Below, one piece after another: positions 7,963 through 16,893 of a stretch of 64,000 nucleotides of DNA. The notes beneath the pieces are model-generated. The model was given only the letters and a program-made list of their open reading frames with translations. It did not search any database and was not told the DNA's origin. Each line of letters begins with the position of its first letter. The first letter of the stretch is position 1. Source of the DNA: Paludibacteraceae bacterium (GTDB lineage Bacteria > Bacteroidota > Bacteroidia > Bacteroidales > Paludibacteraceae); assembly GCA_017962085.1 (NCBI GenBank), contig JAGCWA010000017.1, forward strand, positions 186,001 to 250,000, written 5' to 3'. A program made the position numbers and the translations under genes.

Positions 7963-9438
7963 ATGCTACAACAGAAACTGCAACTAAAACTGCTGACAAA
8001 GCTCTCGCCACAGCAAATACAGACTATCAAGCTGTTGGAGATACCTACGCTCGAACTCGAAGAACGTATTAGGCAGGAAGTGGAGGAAAACCCGGCTTTG
8101 GAGATCATCGATGACCCCATCACCTCGAGCAACGGCGAGACGCAAGAGAGAAGTGAGGAGGGCTCGGAGGGCAATGACGATTTGGACGGGGCAAATTTCG
8201 AGGGGGACAACTACCTAAACGACTATAAGACGGAGGACGATATCCCTGAATATGCCTTGGAGGCGCGCTCCAAGCAAGAGGCTAAGATGGAGGGATTCTC
8301 TTACATCAGCAGCGAGACGCTTCAGGAACATCTGCTCAACCAGTTGAGGTTCAGGACGCTAAAGAAGGAACTGAAGGAGGTGGCAGAGTATGTCATCGGT
8401 AATGTGGACGAATACGGGTACCTGAGGAGAAGTGCGGAATCGATGGTGGACGACTATTCATTCCAGACAGGCAAAATCATCCGTGAGTCTGTTGTGGAAC
8501 AGGCTGTCGAGCTCATCAAGTCTTTCGACCCGGCCGGTGTGGGCGCCAATTCGCTCGAGGAGTGCCTTCTCTTGCAGTTGGAAAGAAAGACATCCACCCC
8601 TCAAATCGAGACGGCGAAACTTATTATAAGCAAGTCGTTTGTGGATCTTTCCCAGAAACGCTATGACCGTATTGTCAGAGACCTTGGCATCGAGGAGAAG
8701 GAAATCAAGGAGGCTATCTCTGAAATCATCAAATTGAACCCTAAGCCTGGCAATGCATGGGATAGCTCATCCAACGTCAGCAACATACAAATAACTCCCG
8801 ATTTCATCGTCGAAAACGAGAACGGGGAACTGAACATCAGCCTGAATCAAGGGGCCATACCCGAATTGAATATCAACAGGAACTTCGCGGAAATGCTCGA
8901 TGAATACAGTAATAACAAGAGTAACCAAACGAGGGAGATGAAGGAGGCGGCCATCTTCGTTAAGCAAAAACTGGATTCCGCGAAGTGGTTCATCAGCGCC
9001 GTCAAACAGCGTCATGAGACGCTTCGAAGCGTTATCTACGCCTTGGTTGAGGCTCAGAAGGAGTTCTTCCTCTCGGGGGATGAGACGAAACTGAAACCCC
9101 TTATCCTGAAGGATATCGCGGACAAGACAGGATATGATGTTTCCACCATCTCAAGGGTTAGCAACAGCAAATATGTTCAGACGGAATTCGGTATATTCCC
9201 CATCAAGTACCTGTTCACTGACGCCCTTCAGACTACCGATGGTGATGTGATATCCACCAAGGGAATCAAAACTGTTCTGGAGGAGTGCATCAAGAACGAG
9301 GATAAGAAGAACCCGCTGACGGACGACCGCCTCATGGAAATCTTGGCGGAGAAGGGATATACGATAGCCAGACGTACCGTGGCGAAATATAGGGAACAAC
9401 TCAATTTCCCTGTCGCGAGACTTCGGAAGGAATTATAA
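7963..9438 (+). CDS. rpoN: RNA polymerase sigma-54 factor RpoN
   Basis: RpoN is the alternative sigma factor that recognises -24/-12 promoters and depends on AAA+ activators. The 491-residue protein has the Gln/Leu-rich activator-response region at its N-terminus (MLQQKLQLKLLTKLSPQQIQ). An acidic, low-complexity region follows (about residues 55-95), then the core-binding domain, a helix-turn-helix, and the C-terminal RpoN box (ARRTVAKYREQL) that contacts the -24 element. An in-frame TTG at 7900 would add 21 residues but lies inside the promoter. No sigma-54 activator is encoded in the window, so its regulon cannot be inferred from here. The downstream membrane-protein gene starts 18 bp after the stop and is probably co-transcribed. 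Confidence 0.97.
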   Translation: MLQQKLQLKLLTKLSPQQIQTIKLLEIPTLELEERIRQEVEENPALEIIDDPITSSNGETQERSEEGSEGNDDLDGANFEGDNYLNDYKTEDDIPEYALEARSKQEAKMEGFSYISSETLQEHLLNQLRFRTLKKELKEVAEYVIGNVDEYGYLRRSAESMVDDYSFQTGKIIRESVVEQAVELIKSFDPAGVGANSLEECLLLQLERKTSTPQIETAKLIISKSFVDLSQKRYDRIVRDLGIEEKEIKEAISEIIKLNPKPGNAWDSSSNVSNIQITPDFIVENENGELNISLNQGAIPELNINRNFAEMLDEYSNNKSNQTREMKEAAIFVKQKLDSAKWFISAVKQRHETLRSVIYALVEAQKEFFLSGDETKLKPLILKDIADKTGYDVSTISRVSNSKYVQTEFGIFPIKYLFTDALQTTDGDVISTKGIKTVLEECIKNEDKKNPLTDDRLMEILAEKGYTIARRTVAKYREQLNFPVARLRKEL

Positions 9439-9456
9439 TGAACCAAACTATAGAAT

Positions 9457-10236
9457 ATGATGGAAACAGACAATATAAACGAGCAGGAGAATCCTACCCA
9501 AACGGAGCGGAATGTCCATAACGGGGAGGGCGTATTCACCTTGGATAAGAACCCACGGAAGAATATGTCGAAATCGCAACAATCGCACAAGAAGAAGCGT
9601 AAAAAGTTCTTCAAGAATTTGGCGAAGGCTGTATCGTTCATATTCTTCCCGTTGCTTATGCCTGTCTATGGGACCTTCATGTTGTTCAACATGAAACTTT
9701 TCACCTACTACCCGGTCCAATATGTGGATACCGCCAGAAAGACCATTTACATCTTCGGTATCATATTGCCTTGCCTATCCTTCATAATCCTGAAGCTGTT
9801 CAAGGCTATATCAGACGTGAGGGTGCCTCGGAAGGAAGAGAGGTTAGTGCCATACCTCTGTATCGCTTGCTGTTATCTCTATTGCGCGTATCTGTTGTTC
9901 CGCAACGCGATGCCTATTTGGGTCATTAACTTGGTGCTCTGCGTGTCGTTCGTTATTTTCATCGAGTCCATCATCTCGCAGTTCTGGCGGATTAGCGGAC
10001 ATGCCACCAGCATGGGACTGATGACGGGCGCGATCATGGTGGCAGGTTATAGTACATACACGAATGTCTGCACCACGCTCAGCGTATTCGTCTTCATCGC
10101 GGGAATCGTGGGTACTGCCAGACTCTATCTGAACCGCCACACGGATGCGCAGCTCATTGTCGGATTCTTTTTCGGACTTCTTAGTGTGTTGTTGATTTCC
10201 TATATCAATCCGGGGCAGGTGTTCAGATTGTTGTAG
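9457..10236 (+). CDS. PAP2-like integral membrane protein
   Basis: This is a 259-residue membrane protein. A hydrophilic, Lys-rich cytoplasmic N-terminus (~45 residues) precedes about six transmembrane helices. The segments WRISGHATSMG and, ~45 residues later, ARLYLNRHTDAQ match the 'SGH' and 'R-x5-H-(T)-x2-(D/Q)' blocks of the PAP2 phosphatase superfamily. However, the usual first motif (KxxxxxxRP) is only hinted at by RVPRKEERLVP and the last acidic residue is replaced. A lipid or polyprenyl-phosphate phosphatase is therefore possible but not proven. It follows rpoN by 18 bp; as far as I recall this arrangement is common in Bacteroidales, without implying a sigma-54 function. Confidence 0.7.
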   Translation: MMETDNINEQENPTQTERNVHNGEGVFTLDKNPRKNMSKSQQSHKKKRKKFFKNLAKAVSFIFFPLLMPVYGTFMLFNMKLFTYYPVQYVDTARKTIYIFGIILPCLSFIILKLFKAISDVRVPRKEERLVPYLCIACCYLYCAYLLFRNAMPIWVINLVLCVSFVIFIESIISQFWRISGHATSMGLMTGAIMVAGYSTYTNVCTTLSVFVFIAGIVGTARLYLNRHTDAQLIVGFFFGLLSVLLISYINPGQVFRLL

Positions 10237-10271
10237 CGGTCGACTCAGGAATCCATATTGCCGGCAATCAT

Positions 10272-13253
10272 TTATTCGAGTAATTTTCCCCTACATATCT
10301 CGGCGTAGGGGCAATGGACGCAATTGTTTTGATCGCTTGTCTGTACGAATGGTTTTTCGGTGTCGAATATATTCCCCAACAGCCATGTCAGGTTTTGCTC
10401 TATCTCCTCGCAGTCTTCGGGAGAGAGTTCCATTATCTCCTTTTTCCCTTTATCCTTTCCCATAAATAGGGATGTCAGTCCTTCCTTGTATCGTACAAAC
10501 ATGAGTGACGGGATGACCGACCAACCCTTTTCCTTCGTGCATAGGTAGGCGTATAGCATTACTTGTAGCGCATACGGCGTGTACTTGTTCCGTTTCGGAT
10601 CATCGCCATCGAACAGGGAGGAAATGGTAGGGAAGGATATCTTATTTTTGCTTAGTCCTCCTGTTTTGTAGTCCACCACCCTGAAAGTGCTTCCCTGTTC
10701 TTCGTGGAGGCGGTCGATAATGCCGCCCAAAGTGAAGCGCATTCCGTTGACCATGAATTCGTGGGTGATATCGTTCTTCTCCACGCCAACAATCTTGAAC
10801 GGAACGCAATTTTGCCGGTCAACGGATAATACGTTCTTTATGAACGCCAACACCGCCATCTTGAGGAGTAGTTGTTGCCCGGAATATTGTAGGGGAGCAT
10901 TCCCGTCCGTTTTGAAATACTCACGCCTGAATGCGTTGTCGACAATCTCCTCCAGTTTGTCCTCTTGCCCTAATAGTTGCCGCAGGTCCTCCTCTTCCAC
11001 GTATTTCTCCTTGTATCGTCCGTAGATATCTTCCATCGCCGCATGTAAGACCAGTCCCAGCAACCTTTGGTTGGCCTCGTCCTCCAGTTCCTCAGGCTCT
11101 TTTAGACCCATGACGTAGGAGAAATAGAACTTTATCTGGCATGAGATGTAGGTGTTGAGCATGGCAGGCGAAAGGATGGCGGCGGAAGGGTTGGATTCCT
11201 TGTCGTATCTGTGGCGCAATTTCTTGATCATCTCGTCGGTCTTAGCCACCTCGAATTGAGTCGATGGGGAGACCTCGATATCCGACCGTAGGTCTTGCAG
11301 GTCCACCTCAATGTCCGTCTCCGCCAATAATTGCATCAGGAAACGGCTCATTTGGCCCTTAGAGCCTCCGTTAGTCGCTGTGCTGTAGAGGAACGTGGCG
11401 TTCTCCACCCGTTGGAGAAGACGGTAAAAATAGTAGGCGTACAAAGAGTTTTTGTGCTCTATGGTGGTCATGCCGAATGCGCGGCGCAGGCTATGCGGTA
11501 TAAACGAGGATTCCCCTCCGCTTTTAGGCAACACGCCTTCGTTGACGGAGAGCATCACCACGTTCTTGAAGTCCAGGTTACGTGTCTCGAGGAATCCCAT
11601 CACCTGCATCCCCTTTACTGGTTCGCCAGAGAAGGGAACCGAGATGGAGGAGAGCATTCTTTCCAACAACTTGCACAGGGTTTGTATATTCACCTGCAGG
11701 TCTCCATTCTCCGTCAACGTCAAAAGCCTGTTCACGACCGTGTAGGCACGGAATAACGCCTCTTTGTACAATGGGTCATAGATGGCGTCGTCCAGTGCTG
11801 GGGAGGCCTCTTCTTGGGGATTGGAGTTCCCCTTGCGGTAATATGTGGCCACCTTCTTCAGAATTGCTCCTAGCCACCTCAGCAAAGAGGCTGACGCATC
11901 CTCCTGATTTGCGTCGATGAAGGAGAATAATAGTTCTGTGGATTCGCTTGATTCCTTAAGATATGCGATGGTTGGGTAGTGCTTATGCTCCCTGATGATT
12001 TTGTCGTAAAGCGCCGTCGCTCCTTCGAATGCGATCTGCACGTATGGATTGCACAATGTCTCCCTGATAAGGCGGAATGGAACGGAGTGTGGCTGTTTGC
12101 CGGCGTTGATCATCACGTTGCATTGCATCTCAATCAATACCTTCATCAAGGCATATACGGGTGTTTGAATGAGTGGCAAACCCATCGTGATGTTCAGGTC
12201 ATCCACGCATGGCGGGATGGAGTGTAGAACAGGCAGGAGGAGAGACTCGTCGCATAACACGACGGCCGTCTCGGAGTCGGAAAACCCCTTCTCCTTGCAG
12301 TCCGCCAGGAAATCATTCAAGTACTTGGCTTGGGCATTTTCCGTCGAGGAACTGATGAAGGAGAATCGTTTAGGCGTGTTTCGGAAGACGTTCAGCTCCG
12401 ACTTGGGTAGCTCGTTCGGAAACTTTTCCAGGTTCTGAGACATGAAAGTGGCCGCTTCGTGCCGCACGTCGGGCATATTCATGTAAAACTCGTCCGTGTC
12501 CCAATAGAAGAGCGCCTTGCCTGCCTTTTGGAGGCGTGAGAACAGTTCTATCTCGCACTTGTTGAGCACATTGAATCCGACGAATACATATTTCTTTGAA
12601 GGGAAGGAATCCACCCCTTTTTTCTTGAGCACCTCATCCACTACGATGCGGTGTAGCATGCCACCGTAGGCGAGGCCTTGGCTGCGCAGATTCTCCCGAA
12701 ATTCAGTGTACATCGGTAACAGCGCGTTCCATAGCGCCATGAATTTTCGCTTCAGCAGCGTCTTATGCTCTACGGAGAAGTTATGGAAGAAGCGTTGTAA
12801 CGAGGCGATTTGTTCTTCTGATAAGAAACTGAAGTCATCCTCCATCTTCGCTAAATCCACCATGTTCTTGAAGAGCATCTCGGTTGGGACAAGGTTGTTG
12901 TCCACATCCTCGAAGTCGCTGAGGATGACCTCGCCCCAGAAATAGAAGGAGTCCATCGTCTCGGGTTCGACTCCTAGTTCCTCCCAATCGATATGTGCCG
13001 AATAGGCTTTGAAAAGGTCACAGATGAGCTTCGGCTCATCCGCAACCTTCAGGTTCGTGCACGAGGCGAACATGTCTTGTATCGTCAGGTATGAGGGCGA
13101 CCAAATCGGCTTGTCAAGGCTCTTCACAAGGTAGTTGTTGAAAAAAAGCCTGGCTCGGTTGTTCGGAAAAACAACCGTCAAATCGGACAATTCACCACCA
13201 TACTTGGCGGTCAAATCCTCCGCGACAAGCTGTAAAAACGGCACTGCTCCCAT
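10272..13253 (-). CDS. AddB-like PD-(D/E)XK nuclease family protein
   Basis: This 993-residue protein resembles AddB, the inactivated-helicase plus nuclease subunit of AddAB DNA break-processing enzymes. The N-terminus (LTVVFPNNRARLFFNNYL) has the degenerate P-loop region of AddB. A UvrD/Rep-like middle follows. The C-terminal third contains the PD-(D/E)XK nuclease core (GGIIDRLHEE ... VVDYKTG, near residues 840-862). Cysteines at ~704 and at 978, 981 and 987 could form the AddB-type 4Fe-4S cluster that pins the nuclease domain. It follows proA by 15 bp on the minus strand. The AddA helicase partner, usually adjacent, is not in this window; it may lie elsewhere on the chromosome. Confidence 0.82.
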   Translation of the reverse strand: MGAVPFLQLVAEDLTAKYGGELSDLTVVFPNNRARLFFNNYLVKSLDKPIWSPSYLTIQDMFASCTNLKVADEPKLICDLFKAYSAHIDWEELGVEPETMDSFYFWGEVILSDFEDVDNNLVPTEMLFKNMVDLAKMEDDFSFLSEEQIASLQRFFHNFSVEHKTLLKRKFMALWNALLPMYTEFRENLRSQGLAYGGMLHRIVVDEVLKKKGVDSFPSKKYVFVGFNVLNKCEIELFSRLQKAGKALFYWDTDEFYMNMPDVRHEAATFMSQNLEKFPNELPKSELNVFRNTPKRFSFISSSTENAQAKYLNDFLADCKEKGFSDSETAVVLCDESLLLPVLHSIPPCVDDLNITMGLPLIQTPVYALMKVLIEMQCNVMINAGKQPHSVPFRLIRETLCNPYVQIAFEGATALYDKIIREHKHYPTIAYLKESSESTELLFSFIDANQEDASASLLRWLGAILKKVATYYRKGNSNPQEEASPALDDAIYDPLYKEALFRAYTVVNRLLTLTENGDLQVNIQTLCKLLERMLSSISVPFSGEPVKGMQVMGFLETRNLDFKNVVMLSVNEGVLPKSGGESSFIPHSLRRAFGMTTIEHKNSLYAYYFYRLLQRVENATFLYSTATNGGSKGQMSRFLMQLLAETDIEVDLQDLRSDIEVSPSTQFEVAKTDEMIKKLRHRYDKESNPSAAILSPAMLNTYISCQIKFYFSYVMGLKEPEELEDEANQRLLGLVLHAAMEDIYGRYKEKYVEEEDLRQLLGQEDKLEEIVDNAFRREYFKTDGNAPLQYSGQQLLLKMAVLAFIKNVLSVDRQNCVPFKIVGVEKNDITHEFMVNGMRFTLGGIIDRLHEEQGSTFRVVDYKTGGLSKNKISFPTISSLFDGDDPKRNKYTPYALQVMLYAYLCTKEKGWSVIPSLMFVRYKEGLTSLFMGKDKGKKEIMELSPEDCEEIEQNLTWLLGNIFDTEKPFVQTSDQNNCVHCPYAEICRGKLLE

Positions 13254-13268
13254 ATTGACATACAGGTG

Positions 13269-14510
13269 TTAACTTCTCACCTGACCATTCCCCTTGATGA
13301 TCCATTTGTAGGTGGTGAGCTCCTCCAAGGCCATAGGGCCGCGCGCATGCATCTTCTGTGTGGAGATGCCTATCTCCGCACCCAAGCCGAACTGAGCGCC
13401 ATCGGTCCATGCCGTCGACGTGTTCGTGTAGACGCAGGCGGCGTCCACCATGCGGTCGAACTTCTCGATGGATGCTTCATCTTTGCTGATGATCGCCTCA
13501 CTGTGCTTGGAACTATATTTGGCGATATGCTCCAAAGCCTCGTCCAGGTTCTTGACCGTTTTGATGGACATCTTATAGTCCAGGAACTCCGTGCCGTAGG
13601 AATCGGCTGTCGCTGGTTCCAGATATGGGTATTTGCCCTTCAGCGCATCGTAGGAAGGCTGGTCGGCATATATGATCACGTTCTTCTCCGCCATGCGCTC
13701 GCAGATGGCAGGAAGGTCTTGGAGCCTCTTCTCGTTGATGATCAGGCAGTCCAATGAGTTGCATACGCTGACGCGGCGGGTCTTGCCGTTGAAGACCGCA
13801 TCCTGTCCGATCTTCAGGTCTCCGCTCTCGTCGAAGTAGATGTGGCACACGCCGGCACCCGTCTCGATGACAGGGATTTTCGCATGTTCGCGCACGAAGT
13901 TGATTAAGCCTGAGCTACCCCTAGGGATGATCATATCGACGTAACCGACAGCGTTCAGCAGTTCGGCGGTTGATTCACGACCGGCAGGCAACAAGGCCAC
14001 GACATTCTCGGAGATGCCCATCCGGCGCAATACGGAGTGGATGATGTTGACAATCGCCGTGTTGGAACTATGCGCATCCGTTCCTCCCTTCAGCACGCAG
14101 GCATTGCCTGACTTGAAACAGATGGAGAAGACGTCAAAGCTCACGTTCGGACGAGCCTCGTAGATGACACCAATCACTCCGAAAGGTACGCTGATGCGCT
14201 TCAGTTTCAATCCATTCGGACGTTCGATATCTTTCAGCACCTTACCCAATGGAGAGGGCAAACCCGCCACGTTCCTGATGTCCGAAGCGATTCCCGCAAT
14301 GCGTTCCTTCGTCAGCATCAGACGATCGTACATAGGGTTGGACTTATCCATCTTGTCCAAATCCTTTTGGTTCTCCGACAGAATGTAGTCGGTTTGCTTC
14401 TCTGCCTCGTCGGCAACCGCCAGCAGCACCTCACGCACCTTCGCATCATCGATGCCGACCAAAGTCTTGGAGGCATCCCGCACTGCGGCAAATAATTCAT
14501 TCATTTCCAT
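13269..14510 (-). CDS. proA: Gamma-glutamyl phosphate reductase (glutamate-5-semialdehyde dehydrogenase)
   Basis: ProA makes glutamate-5-semialdehyde from gamma-glutamyl phosphate using NADPH, the second step of proline synthesis, in the cytoplasm. The 413-residue length is standard. Visible family motifs are the cofactor-site region [16 protein letters not shown], the glycine-rich [11 protein letters not shown], the block [15 protein letters not shown] and the catalytic cysteine in [10 protein letters not shown]. The C-terminal [21 protein letters not shown] segment is also diagnostic. There are two possible ATG starts six bases apart (14510 and 14504). proB (glutamate 5-kinase) is not nearby; the next gene downstream is the AddB-like nuclease. 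Confidence 0.96.
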   Translation of the reverse strand: MEMNELFAAVRDASKTLVGIDDAKVREVLLAVADEAEKQTDYILSENQKDLDKMDKSNPMYDRLMLTKERIAGIASDIRNVAGLPSPLGKVLKDIERPNGLKLKRISVPFGVIGVIYEARPNVSFDVFSICFKSGNACVLKGGTDAHSSNTAIVNIIHSVLRRMGISENVVALLPAGRESTAELLNAVGYVDMIIPRGSSGLINFVREHAKIPVIETGAGVCHIYFDESGDLKIGQDAVFNGKTRRVSVCNSLDCLIINEKRLQDLPAICERMAEKNVIIYADQPSYDALKGKYPYLEPATADSYGTEFLDYKMSIKTVKNLDEALEHIAKYSSKHSEAIISKDEASIEKFDRMVDAACVYTNTSTAWTDGAQFGLGAEIGISTQKMHARGPMALEELTTYKWIIKGNGQVRS

Positions 14511-14601
14511 TGTGGTATAAGTTTATGATAACATCAGTCAATACGCAAATTTACGATTTTAGCGTGAAATAAAAAAACATGACACAGTACATTCATTATA
14601 C

Positions 14602-14748
14602 ATGGGGGAATGGGGTATTGCGGAATTTAATTACGATTGGCAAGAGTCAGAGCCATACAGCGATTATGTTATAAGAAATTGTGAAAAGGCATATGATTTC
14701 GTGTCATATTATCCTTCATGTGATAATCGCTTTTCGTTATTGTGCTAG
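14602..14748 (+). pseudogene. Small ORF, possible remnant beside the Rhs fragment
   Basis: An ATG frame of 48 codons (starting MGEWGIAEFNYDW, rich in Tyr, Asp, Glu and Trp) lies between proA and the Rhs fragment. Its composition looks protein-like rather than random, and it sits where a truncated effector or immunity gene of the adjacent degraded toxin locus would be. No homologue is recognised and no promoter was found. It may equally be chance. Confidence 0.25.
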
Positions 14749-14796
14749 ATGACCTTTGCAATATAAATAAATGAAAAATAGTTCTTTGCCAATGGT

Positions 14797-15060
14797 GTGA
14801 ACCTCGAAATTCACTATCTTTACGGTGGTAACGGCTTGGCGGCCATCTATGTCAAGACGGACGGGAAAGATACCTTGTTCGCTGCGGTGACCGACCGTCA
14901 GAACTCCCTCACAGCGGTGATGGACGTCGCTACCGGCAAGATTGAGAAGTTCTCCTACAAGCCTTGGGGTATGCGTCGTAACCCTGCGAACTGGAGCGAG
15001 AATGTCGTGATCGACTACACGTCCCGTTTCTCCCGTGGCTACTGCATGCATGAGCATTTC
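14797..15060 (+). pseudogene. Truncated Rhs/YD-repeat protein fragment
   Basis: About 88 codons encode a segment of an Rhs core: HYLYGGNGLAAIYVKTDGK, then AAVTDRQNSLTAVMD in the place of the usual 'TDHLGS' block, then FSYKPWGMRRNP and RFSRGYCMHEHF. In intact Rhs proteins this region lies shortly before the toxin junction ('FTRGYTGHEHL...GRFLSPDP'). Here it is preceded by an in-frame stop (14779-14781) and breaks off at MHEHF, before the hyperconserved end and any toxin. The frame then runs directly into the following small gene. It is a decayed or recombination-donor fragment of a polymorphic toxin gene. Confidence 0.8.
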
Positions 15061-15090
15061 TTTATCAAATACCAAATAAATGATTTCAAT

Positions 15091-15528
15091 ATGAGAATTT
15101 TTGTGTTTGTAATTATGATTTTATTGAGTGTAGAGTTATTCGCTAAGCGCTCCAATTTCAACGAAATACCGGTTGAGAATATATCTCAATTGGATAAAAT
15201 GGGGATTGAAGATTCTCTTTTATTGAATGAGTATGAAAGTGATTACTTTAATGTAGTTTACATGGATAGTCTGAATAGGTTTGATTTTTCAGGAAAGAAG
15301 GTCGGATTTATTTGTGGTGGAGCAAAAAGTAGTAAAAAAGAATACTTTGATTTGGAGAAAAAAAGATTTAAACATGGAGAAACTCCTAATTCTGGCATGC
15401 TGTATATCTTTGACGATGCACAAAAGGAAGAATCGGGAGGTTACGATGCTGTAATTGTATATTGGAGCAAAGTTAATTATTCCAAAGAACAAGTTGTAAA
15501 AAAGATTAAAGGTAAATCAAGAAGGTAA
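15091..15528 (+). CDS. Small secreted protein, immunity-like, in Rhs remnant locus
   Basis: This 145-residue protein starts at an internal ATG of the same frame as the Rhs fragment and opens with a signal peptide (MRIFVFVIMILLSVELFAKR). The mature part is acidic and aromatic-rich (NEYESDYFN, FDFSGKKVGFICGG, YIFDDAQKEESGGYDAVIVYW) and ends in a Lys/Arg-rich tail. I do not recognise a named family. Its position immediately after the Rhs coding segment suggests an immunity or accessory protein that outlived the toxin; this is inference from context. Its DNA is clearly more AT-rich than the Rhs fragment and surrounding housekeeping genes, consistent with separate acquisition. A strong terminator follows at 15591-15635. 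Confidence 0.6.
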   Translation: MRIFVFVIMILLSVELFAKRSNFNEIPVENISQLDKMGIEDSLLLNEYESDYFNVVYMDSLNRFDFSGKKVGFICGGAKSSKKEYFDLEKKRFKHGETPNSGMLYIFDDAQKEESGGYDAVIVYWSKVNYSKEQVVKKIKGKSRR

Positions 15529-15590
15529 ATCACTAAATGTAAGGAGGAATAAGATACCCGTAGAATACATTTCTTCATTAATTAGAAGTG

Positions 15591-15635
15591 GCGACCGAGC
15601 AAGTTTCCGTAATGGGGCGGCTCGGTCGCTTTTTG
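15591..15635 (+). terminator. Rho-independent terminator after the Rhs-associated gene
   Basis: The arms GCGACCGAGC (15591-15600) and GCTCGGTCGC (15620-15629) form a perfect 10-bp stem with a 19-base loop, followed by a T run. No T run flanks it on the minus strand, so it acts on plus-strand transcription. Confidence 0.85.
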
Positions 15636-16376
15636 TTATGCCTCGTTCTCTTCGTGGGCACTTTCCCTTAAGGATGATAGAACATGGCAGGCGATGAAGT
15701 TGCCGAAGGTGGCGGGCATATATGAGATGGTTCCCACGGTGGAGACTTTGTTTTGCTCCTCCACCATCATGACCGCCTTTTCGTCGGGTAGTTCGGAACT
15801 GAAGACCACCTTGAACCCTTTCCGGATACCCATTTTGCCTAGACGCTTGCGGACAGCCTTCGCCAGGGTGCAATTGTAGGATTTGGAGATGTCCGCGATC
15901 TGGATCTTCGTGATGTCGCTCTTGGCTCCCGCACCCATCGAGGAGATAAGCGGGAGGTGACGTTCCAGGGCGCATTGAATCAGGAACACTTTGGGGGATA
16001 GCGTGTCGATGGCATCCACCACAAAATCATAGTGCGTCTCGTCCAATAGCTGCGGAATGAGCTCATCCTTCAGGAAGATGGTGCGGACATGCAGTTTTAG
16101 CTCTGGGTTTATATCCAACAGGCGTTTCGCGAGGACTTCGGTCTTATCCATCCCCAGCGTGGAGTGTAGGGCTACCAACTGTCGGTTGATATTGCTTTCA
16201 TTCACCTTATCCGCATCCACGATGGTAAGTTCACCGACACCGCCACGCACGATCATCTCGGCGGCGTATGCACCGACACCCCCGACACCCACTACCAACA
16301 CGTGTCTCTTCCCCAGCGTGGCCATCGCTTGTTCGCCTAAGAGCAATCTCGTCCGTTCCTGCCATTTTTTCTCCAT
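15636..16376 (-). CDS. tcdA: tRNA threonylcarbamoyladenosine dehydratase (TcdA/CsdL family)
   Basis: TcdA is an E1-like ATP-dependent enzyme that cyclises t6A at position 37 of ANN-decoding tRNAs to the ct6A form. The 246-residue protein begins with the characteristic RTRLLLGEQAM. It has the ThiF/MoeB-type nucleotide-binding loop GVGGVGAYAAEMIVRGGVG, then TIVDADKVNESNINRQ and DAIDTLSPKV. Length fits TcdA rather than ThiF or MoeB, and no thiamine or molybdopterin genes are near. A minus-strand TACCTTTG (16398-16405) precedes it. Confidence 0.9.
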   Translation of the reverse strand: MEKKWQERTRLLLGEQAMATLGKRHVLVVGVGGVGAYAAEMIVRGGVGELTIVDADKVNESNINRQLVALHSTLGMDKTEVLAKRLLDINPELKLHVRTIFLKDELIPQLLDETHYDFVVDAIDTLSPKVFLIQCALERHLPLISSMGAGAKSDITKIQIADISKSYNCTLAKAVRKRLGKMGIRKGFKVVFSSELPDEKAVMMVEEQNKVSTVGTISYMPATFGNFIACHVLSSLRESAHEENEA

Positions 16377-16397
16377 ATTCCTAATTCTAATTCAATA

Positions 16398-16405
16398 CAA
16401 AGGTA
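16398..16405 (-). promoter_or_regulatory. tcdA: -7 box for tcdA
   Basis: Exact TAnnTTTG match (TACCTTTG on the minus strand) 21 bases upstream of the tcdA ATG. A TTTG -33 box was not found at the expected spacing. Confidence 0.5.
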
Positions 16406-16629
16406 GCGAATAATCGTAAAACCCATATACGCTTTTGCGGAGGCTTGGCATTTTCTTCTCTCTATTATGCTATTCATTCGTATCGTTTCCTCGCATAGGT
16501 GTGTCGTTTGCGCTCCAATCTTCCTTATTTGTCGTTAAAAAATCATCCTAAAGTGTAATTTTTTCTATCTAATAATCAGTTGATTAAATATTTTATCAAT
16601 TATTATGACGTAAAAAATACATAAAATAT

Positions 16630-16660
16630 TTTGTAGAATGAAAAATTCGTATTTACTTTG
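16630..16660 (+). promoter_or_regulatory. Promoter of the 54-aa cysteine peptide gene
   Basis: TTTG (16630-16633), 20 bases, then TACTTTG (16654-16660), close to the TAnnTTTG / TAnTTTG -7 box. Transcription would start near 16667 and leave a ~60-base AT-rich leader before the ATG at 16729. Confidence 0.6.
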
Positions 16661-16728
16661 CGTACAGATAACACGATAAGTACGGAAAGAAAAGATAAAC
16701 AATTAATTATGTTTTAAATTATATATTC

Positions 16729-16893
16729 ATGAAAGCACTAAATTATTTGGATAATAAGTCTAAAAAGATGCAGTTGTCCGAGCATGACAAGATAATCAAG
16801 GACATTGAAGACTCCTTAAGGGAGGTGGACGGGGAATTCGTCTTCGCCACAAGAACCTGCGCAATGCATTGTAGTCGCATTGGTTGTCATTGA
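16729..16893 (+). CDS. 54-aa cysteine-containing peptide, RiPP-precursor-like
   Basis: An ATG frame of 54 residues begins MKALNYLDNKSKKMQLSEHD. It continues with a charged amphipathic stretch (residues ~15-38, ending REVDGEF) and finishes with a short Cys/Arg/His-rich tail, TRTCAMHCSRIGCH. A charged helical leader followed by a small core with three cysteines, two threonines and a serine is the layout of ribosomally made, post-translationally modified peptide precursors. The N-terminal 'MK.LN...LS' recalls Bacteroidota natural-product leaders, but the usual GG cleavage site is absent. It has its own promoter. No radical-SAM, YcaO, LanM-like or peptidase/ABC transporter gene lies beside it; the nearest downstream genes are glycan enzymes. 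A regulatory leader peptide or small metal-binding protein is also possible. Confidence 0.55.
   Translation: MKALNYLDNKSKKMQLSEHDKIIKDIEDSLREVDGEFVFATRTCAMHCSRIGCH

Larger units (their letters stand above)
16377..16728. other. Intergenic region between tcdA and the small peptide gene
   Basis: This 352-bp stretch is strongly AT-rich from about 16550. It holds the tcdA -7 box at its left end and the peptide promoter at 16630-16660. No other coding or structural element was recognised. Confidence 0.6.
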
